Shown here: one piece after another, positions 1 through 5,067 of the stretch
Numbering within the stretch: position 1 is the stretch's first letter
Layout: the number at the start of each line of letters is the position of its first letter
DNA from: Clostridia bacterium
Lineage (GTDB): Bacteria; Bacillota; Clostridia; UBA1381; UMGS1253
NCBI GenBank assembly: GCA_017411585.1
Contig: JAFQPV010000359.1
Coordinates: 1-5,339 of the forward strand
Direction: 5' to 3'
DNA: 5,339 nt
Notes under the pieces: generated by a model
Seen by the model: the letters and a program-made list of their open reading frames with translations, nothing else
Database searches by the model: none
What the model was told of the DNA's origin: nothing
Program-made: the position numbers and the translations under genes

Positions 1-58
1 AACCGTCAGCAACATTGCCGCCCCAAAAAACTTCATTTTCCAAAAGGTTAATTCGCAT
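1..58 (-). CDS. 5' end of an unidentified protein, cut by the window edge
   Basis: Only the first 19 codons are present; the translation begins MRINLLENEVFWGGNVADG. The ATG at 56-58 is preceded by a GGAGAG ribosome-binding site (67-72, 8-nt gap), and an extended -10 promoter lies just upstream at 80-108, so a real gene start is well supported. The gene lies downstream of the AraC regulator and the sugar isomerase-like enzyme, on the same strand but beyond the isomerase terminator, so it is probably transcribed on its own. The E-x-x-F/W-W-G-G pattern near the N-terminus faintly recalls the start of some clostridial glycoside-hydrolase-like proteins. That is a weak impression, and no function can be assigned from 19 residues. 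Confidence 0.6.
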   Translation of the reverse strand, partial: MRINLLENEVFWGGNVADG

Positions 59-79
59 ACATCTCACTCTCCAGTCGCT

Positions 80-108
80 ATTGTAGCACAATAAACGGCA
101 CAAGTACA
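80..108 (-). promoter_or_regulatory. Candidate promoter of the leftmost gene, extended -10 type with poor -35
   Basis: On the minus strand the -10 is TACAAT (80-85), preceded by TGC, which gives a TGn extended -10. Seventeen bases upstream lies only TGTACT (103-108), a 3/6 match to TTGACA. A good -10 with a poor -35 is typical of activator-dependent promoters. The predicted transcript start is near 73, leaving a very short leader in front of the GGAGAG site. An alternative pairing, TTGACA (131-136) with TCACAT 17 bases on, has a perfect -35 but a weak -10. Confidence 0.5.
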
Positions 109-125
109 TGTGATTTTGTGTACAT
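104..125. promoter_or_regulatory. Candidate operator: direct repeat GTACAT ... GTACAT
   Basis: GTACAT occurs at 104-109 and again at 120-125 on the plus strand, 16 bp start to start, directly upstream of and overlapping the weak -35 of the promoter reading left. AraC-family activators bind direct repeats beside or overlapping -35 boxes, and an AraC-type gene sits about 1.1 kb away. The repeat units are short and their spacing is shorter than the roughly 21 bp common for AraC half-sites, so this is a suggestion only. Confidence 0.25.
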
Positions 126-134
126 TTTCATGTC

Positions 135-166
135 AAAATGTCGCACAGGGCAAGCCCTGTGCGACA
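135..166 (-). terminator. Intrinsic terminator after the sugar isomerase-like gene
   Basis: A perfect 13-bp inverted repeat (139-151 paired with 154-166, arm TGTCGCACAGGGC) encloses a 2-base centre, so the effective loop is about 4 bases. On the minus strand it is followed by TTTT (135-138). It starts 12 bases beyond the TAA of the isomerase-like gene, the expected position for an intrinsic terminator. The plus-strand side lacks a T-run, so it should act on leftward transcripts only. It separates the enzyme transcript from the next gene, which has its own promoter. Confidence 0.85.
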
Positions 167-178
167 AACGAGTTTAAA

Positions 179-1144
179 TTATGCCCAGAACATTTCGCCC
201 GGCGTTTCGTTGATAATGCATTCCTTTAAGAAAGTGATTGCCTTTTCAAGACCTTCCTTGGAAGACATTAAGCTGTCCTCATGCTCGATGCTGACAGCAC
301 CCTCATAGCCAACGAGGCGCAGTGTGGAGATAATATCCTTCCAGTATGCATAATCGTTGCCGTAGCCGAGTGCGCGGAAAATCCAGCTGCGGTTGATTTC
401 ATCACCGTAGTGATTTGTATCAAGCACACCTCTAACATCCGCCACCGGCTTATAAATCTTTGTATCCTTTGCGTGGAAGTGATAAATTGCTCCCTTAAGT
501 GCGCGGATTGCACTCGGGATGTCGATGCCCTGCCAAATCAAGTGGCTTGGGTCAAAGTTTGCACCGATTTCCGGGCCAACCGCCTCACGCAGCTTCAAAA
601 GCGTGGTCGGATTGTATACGCAAAAGCCCGGATGCATTTCAAATGCAATCTTGTTTACGCCGTATTTCTTTGTAAACTCAACTTCCTTTTGCCAGTACGG
701 AATGAGTTTTTCATTCCACTGGTAATCTAAAATCTCTAAAAAGTCTTCCGGCCACGGGCAGGTTACCCAGTTCGGATGCTTGCTTTCATCACAGTCGCCC
801 GGACAGCCGGAGAAGGTTACAACCGTGTCAACCTCCAGCTCGTGTGCGAGCTTTACAGTGTTTTCAAAATCGTCGTGGAACTGCTTTGCAATTTCCTTAT
901 TCGGATGCAGTGCGTTGCCGTGTGTGGATAAAACGCTGATTTCCAGACCATTGTCCTTAATAATCTTCTTTACTTCGTCAATGGCAGCTTTGTTGCCCAA
1001 AAGCTTTTCCGGATCCAAATGGGCTTTGCCCGGAAAACCGCCTGCACCGATTTCGAGTGCCTGCACGCCGAGACTCTTCAAATATTTTGCAGCCTCTGCA
1101 AGACTCATACCGCCGAGCGGCACTGTAAGTACGCCTAATTTCAT
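179..1144 (-). CDS. Sugar phosphate isomerase/epimerase family protein (AP-endonuclease-2-type TIM barrel)
   Basis: This 321-residue cytoplasmic enzyme has the xylose-isomerase-like TIM-barrel fold (AP_endonuc_2 family), the size usual for clostridial sugar isomerases/epimerases. It starts with beta-strand 1 (MKLGVLTVPLGG) followed by a barrel with the expected metal ligands: Glu169 in AFEMHPG, Asp198 and His201 in NFDPSHL, His224 in YHFHAKD and Glu287 in SIEHED. Such enzymes bind a divalent metal and interconvert keto/aldo or epimeric sugars or inositol derivatives. The exact substrate cannot be read from sequence. An upstream in-frame ATG at 1160-1162 would place AAAGGGG inside the coding region; the ATG at 1142-1144 has that AAAGGGG site 8 bases upstream and opens directly on strand 1, so it is preferred. 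The gene has its own promoter (1192-1220) and terminator (135-166). It lies downstream of an AraC-type regulator on the same strand, which suggests sugar-inducible control (inference). Confidence 0.92.
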   Translation of the reverse strand: MKLGVLTVPLGGMSLAEAAKYLKSLGVQALEIGAGGFPGKAHLDPEKLLGNKAAIDEVKKIIKDNGLEISVLSTHGNALHPNKEIAKQFHDDFENTVKLAHELEVDTVVTFSGCPGDCDESKHPNWVTCPWPEDFLEILDYQWNEKLIPYWQKEVEFTKKYGVNKIAFEMHPGFCVYNPTTLLKLREAVGPEIGANFDPSHLIWQGIDIPSAIRALKGAIYHFHAKDTKIYKPVADVRGVLDTNHYGDEINRSWIFRALGYGNDYAYWKDIISTLRLVGYEGAVSIEHEDSLMSSKEGLEKAITFLKECIINETPGEMFWA

Positions 1145-1152
1145 AATATAAA

Positions 1153-1159
1153 CCCCTTT
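1153..1159 (-). promoter_or_regulatory. Ribosome-binding site AAAGGGG that decides the isomerase start
   Basis: AAAGGGG ends 8 bases before the ATG at 1142-1144. It overlaps the codons that an upstream start at 1162 would use, which argues against the longer reading. Confidence 0.75.
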
Positions 1160-1181
1160 CATTTATATATAATAATACTAC

Positions 1182-1235
1182 ATACAAATGTATTATATCT
1201 AACCCCAATCGCTTTTTCAAGTCTTTTTAGCGATT
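1182..1235. promoter_or_regulatory. Candidate operator symmetry around the isomerase promoter
   Basis: Two inverted repeats frame the promoter. AATCGCT (1207-1213) and AGCGATT (1229-1235) flank a 15-base centre containing the -35. ATACA-AA-TGTAT (1182-1193) spans the predicted start site and touches the -10. Neither is followed by a T-run in a direction that would make it a terminator. Their positions fit repressor or activator binding, but which protein binds is unknown, and short AT-rich palindromes also arise by chance. Confidence 0.3.
1192..1220 (-). promoter_or_regulatory. Sigma-A-type promoter of the isomerase-like gene
   Basis: On the minus strand TTGAAA (1215-1220) is followed after exactly 17 bases by a perfect TATAAT (1192-1197). 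The transcript would begin near 1185 with an AT-rich leader of about 40 bases. This makes the enzyme transcribable independently of the regulator gene that ends at 1237, with no clear terminator between them. Two symmetric elements overlap the promoter (see the operator entry). Confidence 0.8.
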
Positions 1236-1236
1236 C

Positions 1237-1974
1237 CTACCGAATTTCTTTTCTGTATTCGCTCGGCGTACACTGCATTGTTTTGATAAACACGCGATTG
1301 AAGCTTCGAATAGAGCCAAAACCACATGCATAAGCAATTTCGGTAATATTCAAATCGTCATTTGCTAAAAGGCTGAGTGCGTGAGATATGCGTATACTTG
1401 CCACCAAATCACCAAACGACATATTGACCGCCTTCAGTGCGCGACGCAGTCGTGCTTCGCTAAGACCAAACTGCGTGCATACAGAGCAAAGCGTCATTTC
1501 CTCTAATGCATGCGCCGCGATATACTCTATCAGTCCGCGCAGCACCATACTCCCGTCGATGCTCACAGCTGCCGTGCCCTTTGTTTTCAAGCACACGCCA
1601 AGCATCGCATTGTACAGGCTACGAATCTCATAAACACTCAATGCTTCTGCATCCCTGCAAACCAAGCTTTCCACATACCCTGCCACCGGCGGCTCCAATA
1701 TACATTTCACACTCTGCGCATACTGCACACGGTAAGTATTATAAAAGCTTTCGCTGATGCTGTAAGAAAACATCATAACCCACGCTTTGCAATCTTCCGA
1801 TGGCAAAAACTGATGCAAGCGGTACGGTAGCACCATCGCAACCTCACCCGGCTCCAGCTCCAGCCTTCCGTCATCGTACAAAACAGTCATACTTCCCTCA
1901 AACAAATAGATGAATTCCAGTTCGGGATTGATATGCATTTCACATTGCAGATTTTCCGGCCCGCGTATTAACAT
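1237..1974 (-). CDS. AraC-family transcriptional regulator with cupin sensor domain
   Basis: The product is a 245-residue cytoplasmic DNA-binding regulator. Residues about 14-56 form a cupin-like sensor: HINPELEFIYLFEG, then LELEPGEV and LPYRLHQF, the pattern of AraC-type ligand-binding barrels. Residues about 145-245 are the double helix-turn-helix: helix-turn-helix 1 near MTLCSVCTQFGLSEARLRR and helix-turn-helix 2 in the family signature ITEIAYACGFGSIRSFNRVF followed by TPSEYRKE. Family members usually activate sugar-uptake or sugar-hydrolysis genes when a sugar binds the N-terminal domain. It is encoded directly upstream of the isomerase-like gene and divergently from the transporter, so both are candidate targets (inference). 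The start at 1974 has GGAGGA 6 bases upstream. A start at 1995 also has a decent AAGGTGA site and would add seven residues, so the N-terminus is uncertain. Confidence 0.93.
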   Translation of the reverse strand: MLIRGPENLQCEMHINPELEFIYLFEGSMTVLYDDGRLELEPGEVAMVLPYRLHQFLPSEDCKAWVMMFSYSISESFYNTYRVQYAQSVKCILEPPVAGYVESLVCRDAEALSVYEIRSLYNAMLGVCLKTKGTAAVSIDGSMVLRGLIEYIAAHALEEMTLCSVCTQFGLSEARLRRALKAVNMSFGDLVASIRISHALSLLANDDLNITEIAYACGFGSIRSFNRVFIKTMQCTPSEYRKEIR

Positions 1975-1980
1975 ATACTC

Positions 1981-2006
1981 TCCTCCAACCCTCATATAGT
2001 CACCTT
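1981..2006 (-). promoter_or_regulatory. Tandem ribosome-binding sites for two possible regulator starts
   Basis: GGAGGA (1981-1986) lies 6 bases before the ATG at 1974. AAGGTGA (2000-2006) lies 4 bases before an in-frame ATG at 1995. Both resemble the anti-Shine-Dalgarno complement. The first is the stronger, hence the chosen start, but two N-terminal forms are possible. Confidence 0.5.
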
Positions 2007-2015
2007 CCGCTTGTT

Positions 2016-2044
2016 ATTATAGATTTCTGTCTACTATTTTACAT
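2016..2044 (-). promoter_or_regulatory. Promoter of the AraC-type regulator gene
   Basis: The minus strand reads a perfect -10 TATAAT (2016-2021), a 17-base spacer and a weak -35 ATGTAA (2039-2044, 3/6 match). Transcription would start near 2009, some 35 bases before the preferred ATG. The weak -35 may reflect low expression or autoregulation, which the sequence does not settle. Confidence 0.55.
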
Positions 2045-2052
2045 CATTTGTC

Positions 2053-2082
2053 TTGTTTTGTGAAGTCCAAATTTGATAAAAT
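2053..2082 (+). promoter_or_regulatory. Promoter of the EamA-type transporter gene
   Basis: TTGTTT (2053-2058), an 18-base spacer and TAAAAT (2077-2082) lie just upstream of the GAGGTGA ribosome-binding site. The leader would be very short, about 10 bases. The -35 lies only 8 bp from the -35 of the oppositely directed regulator promoter, so a protein bound between them could affect both. Confidence 0.45.
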
Positions 2083-2088
2083 ATTTAT

Positions 2089-2095
2089 GAGGTGA
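2089..2095 (+). promoter_or_regulatory. Ribosome-binding site GAGGTGA that decides the transporter start
   Basis: GAGGTGA ends 5 bases before the ATG at 2101. An in-frame GTG at 2092 lies inside this site, so it is not the likely start. Confidence 0.75.
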
Positions 2096-2100
2096 TTTGC

Positions 2101-2961
2101 ATGACATATCTTTTACTCTTAGCTTCTACCCTTTTAACCGGGGTAATAACTATACTCAAAAAATTTTTACAAAAAAGTCTGCAGCTCAATTTCTCTAACT
2201 TCACCTTTTACAGTTTCATCAACGGTGCAGTTGGCAGTCTTTTCCTTTTTGCCTCCTGCGGTTTTCGCCCGCAAATCAACGCAGTAACAATAACCTATGC
2301 ACTCATTTACGGCGCGGTCGTATTTATCAGCTTGGTTGCCGGTCTGCTGTTTTTATCCGAAAATCCTGTTTCACTTTATACGTTAACCGATATGGCAGGC
2401 GCGCTGATTCCATCTGCACTGGTCGGTATCCTTTTCTTAAGAGAGCCGTTTTCACCGAAACTCGTACTCTCCGTAATACTAATGCTTATCGCGCTTATGC
2501 TCCCCTACATAAAAACAAAGAACAAAAGCTTTAAAGCCCAAACCGCTCTTTTCTGTCTGCTCCTGTTTGCAGCAGGTGGCGGCAACGTAATTGTAATTAA
2601 GCTTTTTTCTTTAACCGGTGCGCACGCTGAATCTATGTTTTTCTTAACCAATGTGCTTTTGTTTATCCTCTGCGGTGCGATTCTGTTGACCACAAGCATT
2701 GTTTACAAGCAAAAACACAAAGGGTTTACATGGAAGCAATATGCAAACATCAGTCTGTCTACCTGCCTATCCAACGTGACGAGTGTTCTGAGTGCATACA
2801 TTCTTGCAAAGATGACAATTTCTACCTACACGGTACTGAATTCATCTCTTATTCTAATCGTTGGCGCATTCGTGTCCGTGCTGCTTTTTAAAGAAAAAAG
2901 CACAAGGGAAAATAACATTGCCCTTGTGCTTGCAATCGTCTCGATTATTTTAAGTGTTTAA
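2101..2961 (+). CDS. EamA/DMT-superfamily membrane transporter
   Basis: The product is a 286-residue, strongly hydrophobic inner-membrane protein with roughly nine to ten membrane-spanning stretches, the usual length and topology for drug/metabolite (EamA-type) transporters, which are two five-helix repeats. The first repeat ends near residues 107-137 with GILFLREPFSPK followed by a long hydrophobic helix and a Lys-rich cytoplasmic loop (KTKNKSFK). The second repeat ends with the matching pattern near 254-286 (VSVLLFKEKSTRENN then a last helix). Such proteins export or import small metabolites such as amino acids or sugars; the substrate is unknown. It is the only plus-strand gene here, divergent from the AraC-type regulator. 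Its stop codon overlaps the stop of the convergent nuclease gene by 4 bp. No terminator of its own is visible downstream. Confidence 0.85.
   Translation: MTYLLLLASTLLTGVITILKKFLQKSLQLNFSNFTFYSFINGAVGSLFLFASCGFRPQINAVTITYALIYGAVVFISLVAGLLFLSENPVSLYTLTDMAGALIPSALVGILFLREPFSPKLVLSVILMLIALMLPYIKTKNKSFKAQTALFCLLLFAAGGGNVIVIKLFSLTGAHAESMFFLTNVLLFILCGAILLTTSIVYKQKHKGFTWKQYANISLSTCLSNVTSVLSAYILAKMTISTYTVLNSSLILIVGAFVSVLLFKEKSTRENNIALVLAIVSIILSV
2890..2931 (-). terminator. Intrinsic terminator of the nuclease transcript, inside the transporter gene
   Basis: An 11-bp perfect inverted repeat (2898-2908 AAGCACAAGGG with 2921-2931) encloses a 12-base loop. On the minus strand it is followed by TTTTCTTT (2890-2897), giving a nearly continuous T-run with the last two stem bases. 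It lies about 27 bases past the stop codon of the nuclease gene, where its terminator should be. On the plus strand the hairpin is followed by GCAATCG, with no T-run, so it should not stop the transporter transcript. The same bases encode the penultimate loop and start of the last membrane helix of the transporter. Confidence 0.8.
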
Positions 2962-4058
2962 GGATGACAGTTGCCGCACGGTGAAAAGCCGCGGCTTACA
3001 ATTTCATCTCTTGACTGGTTTGAATACTCTTTATTGGATTCCTTCATTTGTTTTACGCTTCTGCAGTCAGCATAATGGAATTTTTTCGTATTTAAATTCA
3101 ATACATATGTCGATGCAACCTTATTTTCCGCGCTTTGCGGCGCACTTTCCGTTACGGAAGGCGCACTGCTTTGCGGTGCTGTGGGTACAGGTACTATAGG
3201 CTGTGACTTTTTTTCTTCACTCTTTTGCGCCTGCTGTGCATAGCTTGAACCGTCCGCATAATCAATTACGATACCCGGCTGTACATTATAGCAGTACACA
3301 TTAAAACATATACCGCTGCCGCCATCCTCCACAGAGTACGCTTCCATATATACACCGGAAGCAAGCAGATTACTGCCTTCAAACACCGGACTCACTCTGT
3401 ACAGGACGTGATTTCCGGTTTCTTTTATATAGTCCGCAACCATATTTTCAAACGGGAGCATCCCCTCCACATTCAAATAGCGCGTACCGGTAATCAGATT
3501 CTTTGTGTTTGCATTTTCCGCCGAAAGCTGATAACCAATCAAGTGACAGCGGTTGTATAAATACTTTCCGTCCACATTGTCATAACGCACGGTATGCCAA
3601 CCGCTCGGTTTCACCTGACCAATGCTGCCGCGCTCCTGTGTTGGCATGGTTTCTCTTCCAAGCAATGCATATGCCGCGCCGCATCTGCCAAGCCCATCTA
3701 GCGGACTGTAGCTTTCAAATACTGTACGCTGTGCTTTTTCTGCTTGCGTAAACAATGGAACATTGCCATTAATTGTTTTGTATGCGCCGCCGTTATAGCT
3801 TGGCATCGTCTGTGCCGGCGCAGAGCTTTCCGAAACAGGTTTTGCAGGCTGCGTTTCCGCTTTCTGTGCCTTTGGCGTTTCCATCGGCTCTTTTTCATTT
3901 TCCCCCACAGTCGTTGTTTCAATCACCGGCTGTGGCTTTGCATCGGGCACTGTTTCCTGCACCTGCATCTCTTCTATCGGCTCCGGCGGCACATCCTCCG
4001 TTGCGCAGCCGCTGCAAAGCATTGCAAATATTAACAAGGCTGTAAGTATGCTTTTCAT
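2958..4058 (-). CDS. Lipoprotein DNA/RNA non-specific endonuclease with C-terminal Ada-like zinc module
   Basis: This 366-residue exported nuclease has a hydrophobic signal peptide ending in LCSGC, so Cys18 is the likely lipid-anchored residue (Cys at -3 is unusual). Residues about 20-88 are a Pro/Glu/Thr/Ser-rich linker. The nuclease domain (about 90-272) matches the streptococcal/clostridial non-specific endonuclease type: LDGLGRCGAAYALLGRE, PSGWH, the active-site segment LYNRCHLIGYQL with catalytic His172, ENANTKNLITGTRYLN (metal-binding Asn region), and YNVQPGIVIDY. A second Ser/Pro/Ala linker (about 273-315) leads to an Ada-like metal-binding module, YVLNLNTKKFHYADC then SPCGNC, with Cys332, Cys361 and Cys364 plus His328 as probable zinc ligands. 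It probably degrades extracellular nucleic acid at the cell surface. The ATG overlaps the upstream gene's stop (ATGA), and only a weak AAAGG site lies 10 bases upstream, so translational coupling is likely. Confidence 0.93.
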   Translation of the reverse strand: MKSILTALLIFAMLCSGCATEDVPPEPIEEMQVQETVPDAKPQPVIETTTVGENEKEPMETPKAQKAETQPAKPVSESSAPAQTMPSYNGGAYKTINGNVPLFTQAEKAQRTVFESYSPLDGLGRCGAAYALLGRETMPTQERGSIGQVKPSGWHTVRYDNVDGKYLYNRCHLIGYQLSAENANTKNLITGTRYLNVEGMLPFENMVADYIKETGNHVLYRVSPVFEGSNLLASGVYMEAYSVEDGGSGICFNVYCYNVQPGIVIDYADGSSYAQQAQKSEEKKSQPIVPVPTAPQSSAPSVTESAPQSAENKVASTYVLNLNTKKFHYADCRSVKQMKESNKEYSNQSRDEIVSRGFSPCGNCHP

Positions 4059-4468
4059 TGTTCATTTGCCTTTCTGTAAACATCCATTTGTATTTCCGGG
4101 TGCGAGCTGCCGCAAAAATTTTCACTGCACTCTAAAACCCAATCCGCATTTAAATCCATATCCAGTTTTCGGTCTGCTGGGTATGCTCTGTTCCATCGAA
4201 ACAAAATCAGCTTTTCGATTTTCTCTATATGCTCCGCTAAGCTGTCACCCTCCACAAAGCAATACTCCCCATCGCCTGCACATAACAAACACCGCTCATC
4301 CACCGTAACTGCATAATTTTCAAACAGCTCCGCTGAATAGGTGCGCATCCAAATTCGCGCACCGCCGATATGCGACATCAGCTTTTCAATTAAAACCCGG
4401 TCTCTACTTTGGCGTCTGCCATTAAACATTGTCCCGAGCGCATTATCTACACAAACAACTGCTATCAT
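4055..4468 (-). CDS. Conserved-looking 137-residue protein of unknown function
   Basis: This is a small soluble protein with no signal peptide or membrane segment. It opens with a hydrophobic strand (MIAVVCVDNALGTMFNGRR), followed by RRQSRD, IWMRTYSAELF, ILFRWNRAYPAD and a C-terminal GSSHPEIQMDVY. The opening and the later LFRWNR-YPAD segment give a faint impression of an alpha/beta, dihydrofolate-reductase-like layout, but no active-site motif can be named. There is no metallo-hydrolase HxHxDH motif. The start is the ATG at 4466-4468 with AAGGTGA 5 bases upstream; a GTG at 4477 lies inside that site and is rejected. Its ribosome-binding site overlaps the stop codon of the gene upstream, and its own stop overlaps the nuclease start by ATGA. 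It is therefore very likely co-expressed with the lipoprotein nuclease, which hints at a shared role, not shown. Confidence 0.8.
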   Translation of the reverse strand: MIAVVCVDNALGTMFNGRRQSRDRVLIEKLMSHIGGARIWMRTYSAELFENYAVTVDERCLLCAGDGEYCFVEGDSLAEHIEKIEKLILFRWNRAYPADRKLDMDLNADWVLECSENFCGSSHPEIQMDVYRKANEQ

Positions 4469-4473
4469 CTGTT

Positions 4474-4480
4474 TCACCTT
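4474..4480 (-). promoter_or_regulatory. Ribosome-binding site AAGGTGA of the 137-residue protein gene
   Basis: AAGGTGA ends 5 bases before the ATG at 4468 and overlaps the TAA (4480-4482) of the hydrolase-like gene upstream. This fixes the start and indicates tight coupling within one transcript. Confidence 0.7.
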
Positions 4481-5067
4481 TACTTTTCCGGCAAAATCCA
4501 GCCATATTCTTCAATCACTACATTGTTTTTGCCGAGTGTCGACGGCGGCATTAAATCCGATCGCACCTCGCGGTCGGACACGCACCACTTCTCCCCGTCA
4601 TTGACTGCAAGCCTCAGCTTTATCGGGCGGATTTTATCTAGGCCCAGCTCTTCAATATCAAGTTCAAACTTCAAATGCATTCCGGCACCACGCACGACTT
4701 CCATATTTCTGTACCTATCCAAAATTTCTTTTTTGCGCTCGTGCGTAATCTGCCAATACAAATAATCATTATAATCAAGATGCATAAAGCCGTCTTTATT
4801 AAAGCGCAGCTGTGGTTCTGCAGTAAATAAGCGATATTCCGGGCAAACTAATATTTGTGCATTTTCGTCTGTACTGCAAAGCTCTAAATACAGTTTTTTG
4901 CCCTCATATGCCATTCTGAATTTATGCCTGCCGCTCTCGCCGATTGCCTCCCACGGTGCATCGTCAAGTATGCCTTGCGGCATATTGTAGCGCTTCAGCC
5001 CCGGAAAATCCTCTTCACCGTCATAATATGCAAGCGCGCTCTTGCCTTCTGCAAGGCGTTTTTCCAC
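4480..5067 (-). CDS. C-terminal fragment of a glycoside-hydrolase-like protein: CBM9-like sugar-binding domain
   Basis: The 195 codons from the GTG at 5065-5067 to the TAA are the downstream half of a gene whose frame is broken just upstream. Residues about 35-165 resemble a CBM9/DOMON-like beta-sandwich: DDAPWEAIGESGRHKFRMAY, GKKLYLELCSTDE and, near the end, MHLKFELDIEELGL and IRPIKLRLAVND. The tail VRSDLMPPSTLGK ... EEYGWILPEK resembles C-terminal ends of clostridial carbohydrate-active proteins. The GTG has no convincing ribosome-binding site, and the frame stays open further upstream, where it reads SWKTEFPIVEKRL, natural continuation of the upstream half. Independent translation is therefore unlikely, and the fragment is probably part of a pseudogene, an assembly error or a frameshifted product. 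It is followed after 11 bases by the unknown 137-residue gene. Identification of the domain is by pattern and was not searched. Confidence 0.6.
   Translation of the reverse strand: MEKRLAEGKSALAYYDGEEDFPGLKRYNMPQGILDDAPWEAIGESGRHKFRMAYEGKKLYLELCSTDENAQILVCPEYRLFTAEPQLRFNKDGFMHLDYNDYLYWQITHERKKEILDRYRNMEVVRGAGMHLKFELDIEELGLDKIRPIKLRLAVNDGEKWCVSDREVRSDLMPPSTLGKNNVVIEEYGWILPEK

Noticed and set aside
281..730. Plus-strand 149-codon open frame opposite the isomerase-like gene
   Set aside because: It is antisense to a well-supported enzyme gene, has a Cys-rich, low-quality translation with no family features and no good ribosome-binding site. The frames at 519-725 and 780-1151 are rejected for the same reasons.
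1145..1162. Upstream ATG of the isomerase-like gene at 1162
   Set aside because: The added residues (MKGVYI) would be encoded by the AAAGGGG ribosome-binding site itself, and the family normally begins directly with beta-strand 1 (MKLGV).
1207..1235. AATCGCT/AGCGATT hairpin as terminator of the AraC-type gene
   Set aside because: The stem is only 7 bp with a 15-base centre, and no T-run follows on either strand; it overlaps a strong promoter instead.
2986..2997. Perfect 12-bp palindrome AAGCCGCGGCTT just after the transporter gene, considered as its terminator
   Set aside because: It can form only a very short stem with a tight loop and is followed by ACAATTTC, with no real T-run. It also lies in the coding region of the nuclease C-terminus.
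3503..4045. Plus-strand open frames opposite the nuclease gene
   Set aside because: They are shadows of the nuclease gene, rich in Cys, Arg, Phe or His as expected from its complement, and the minus-strand reading has clear domains.
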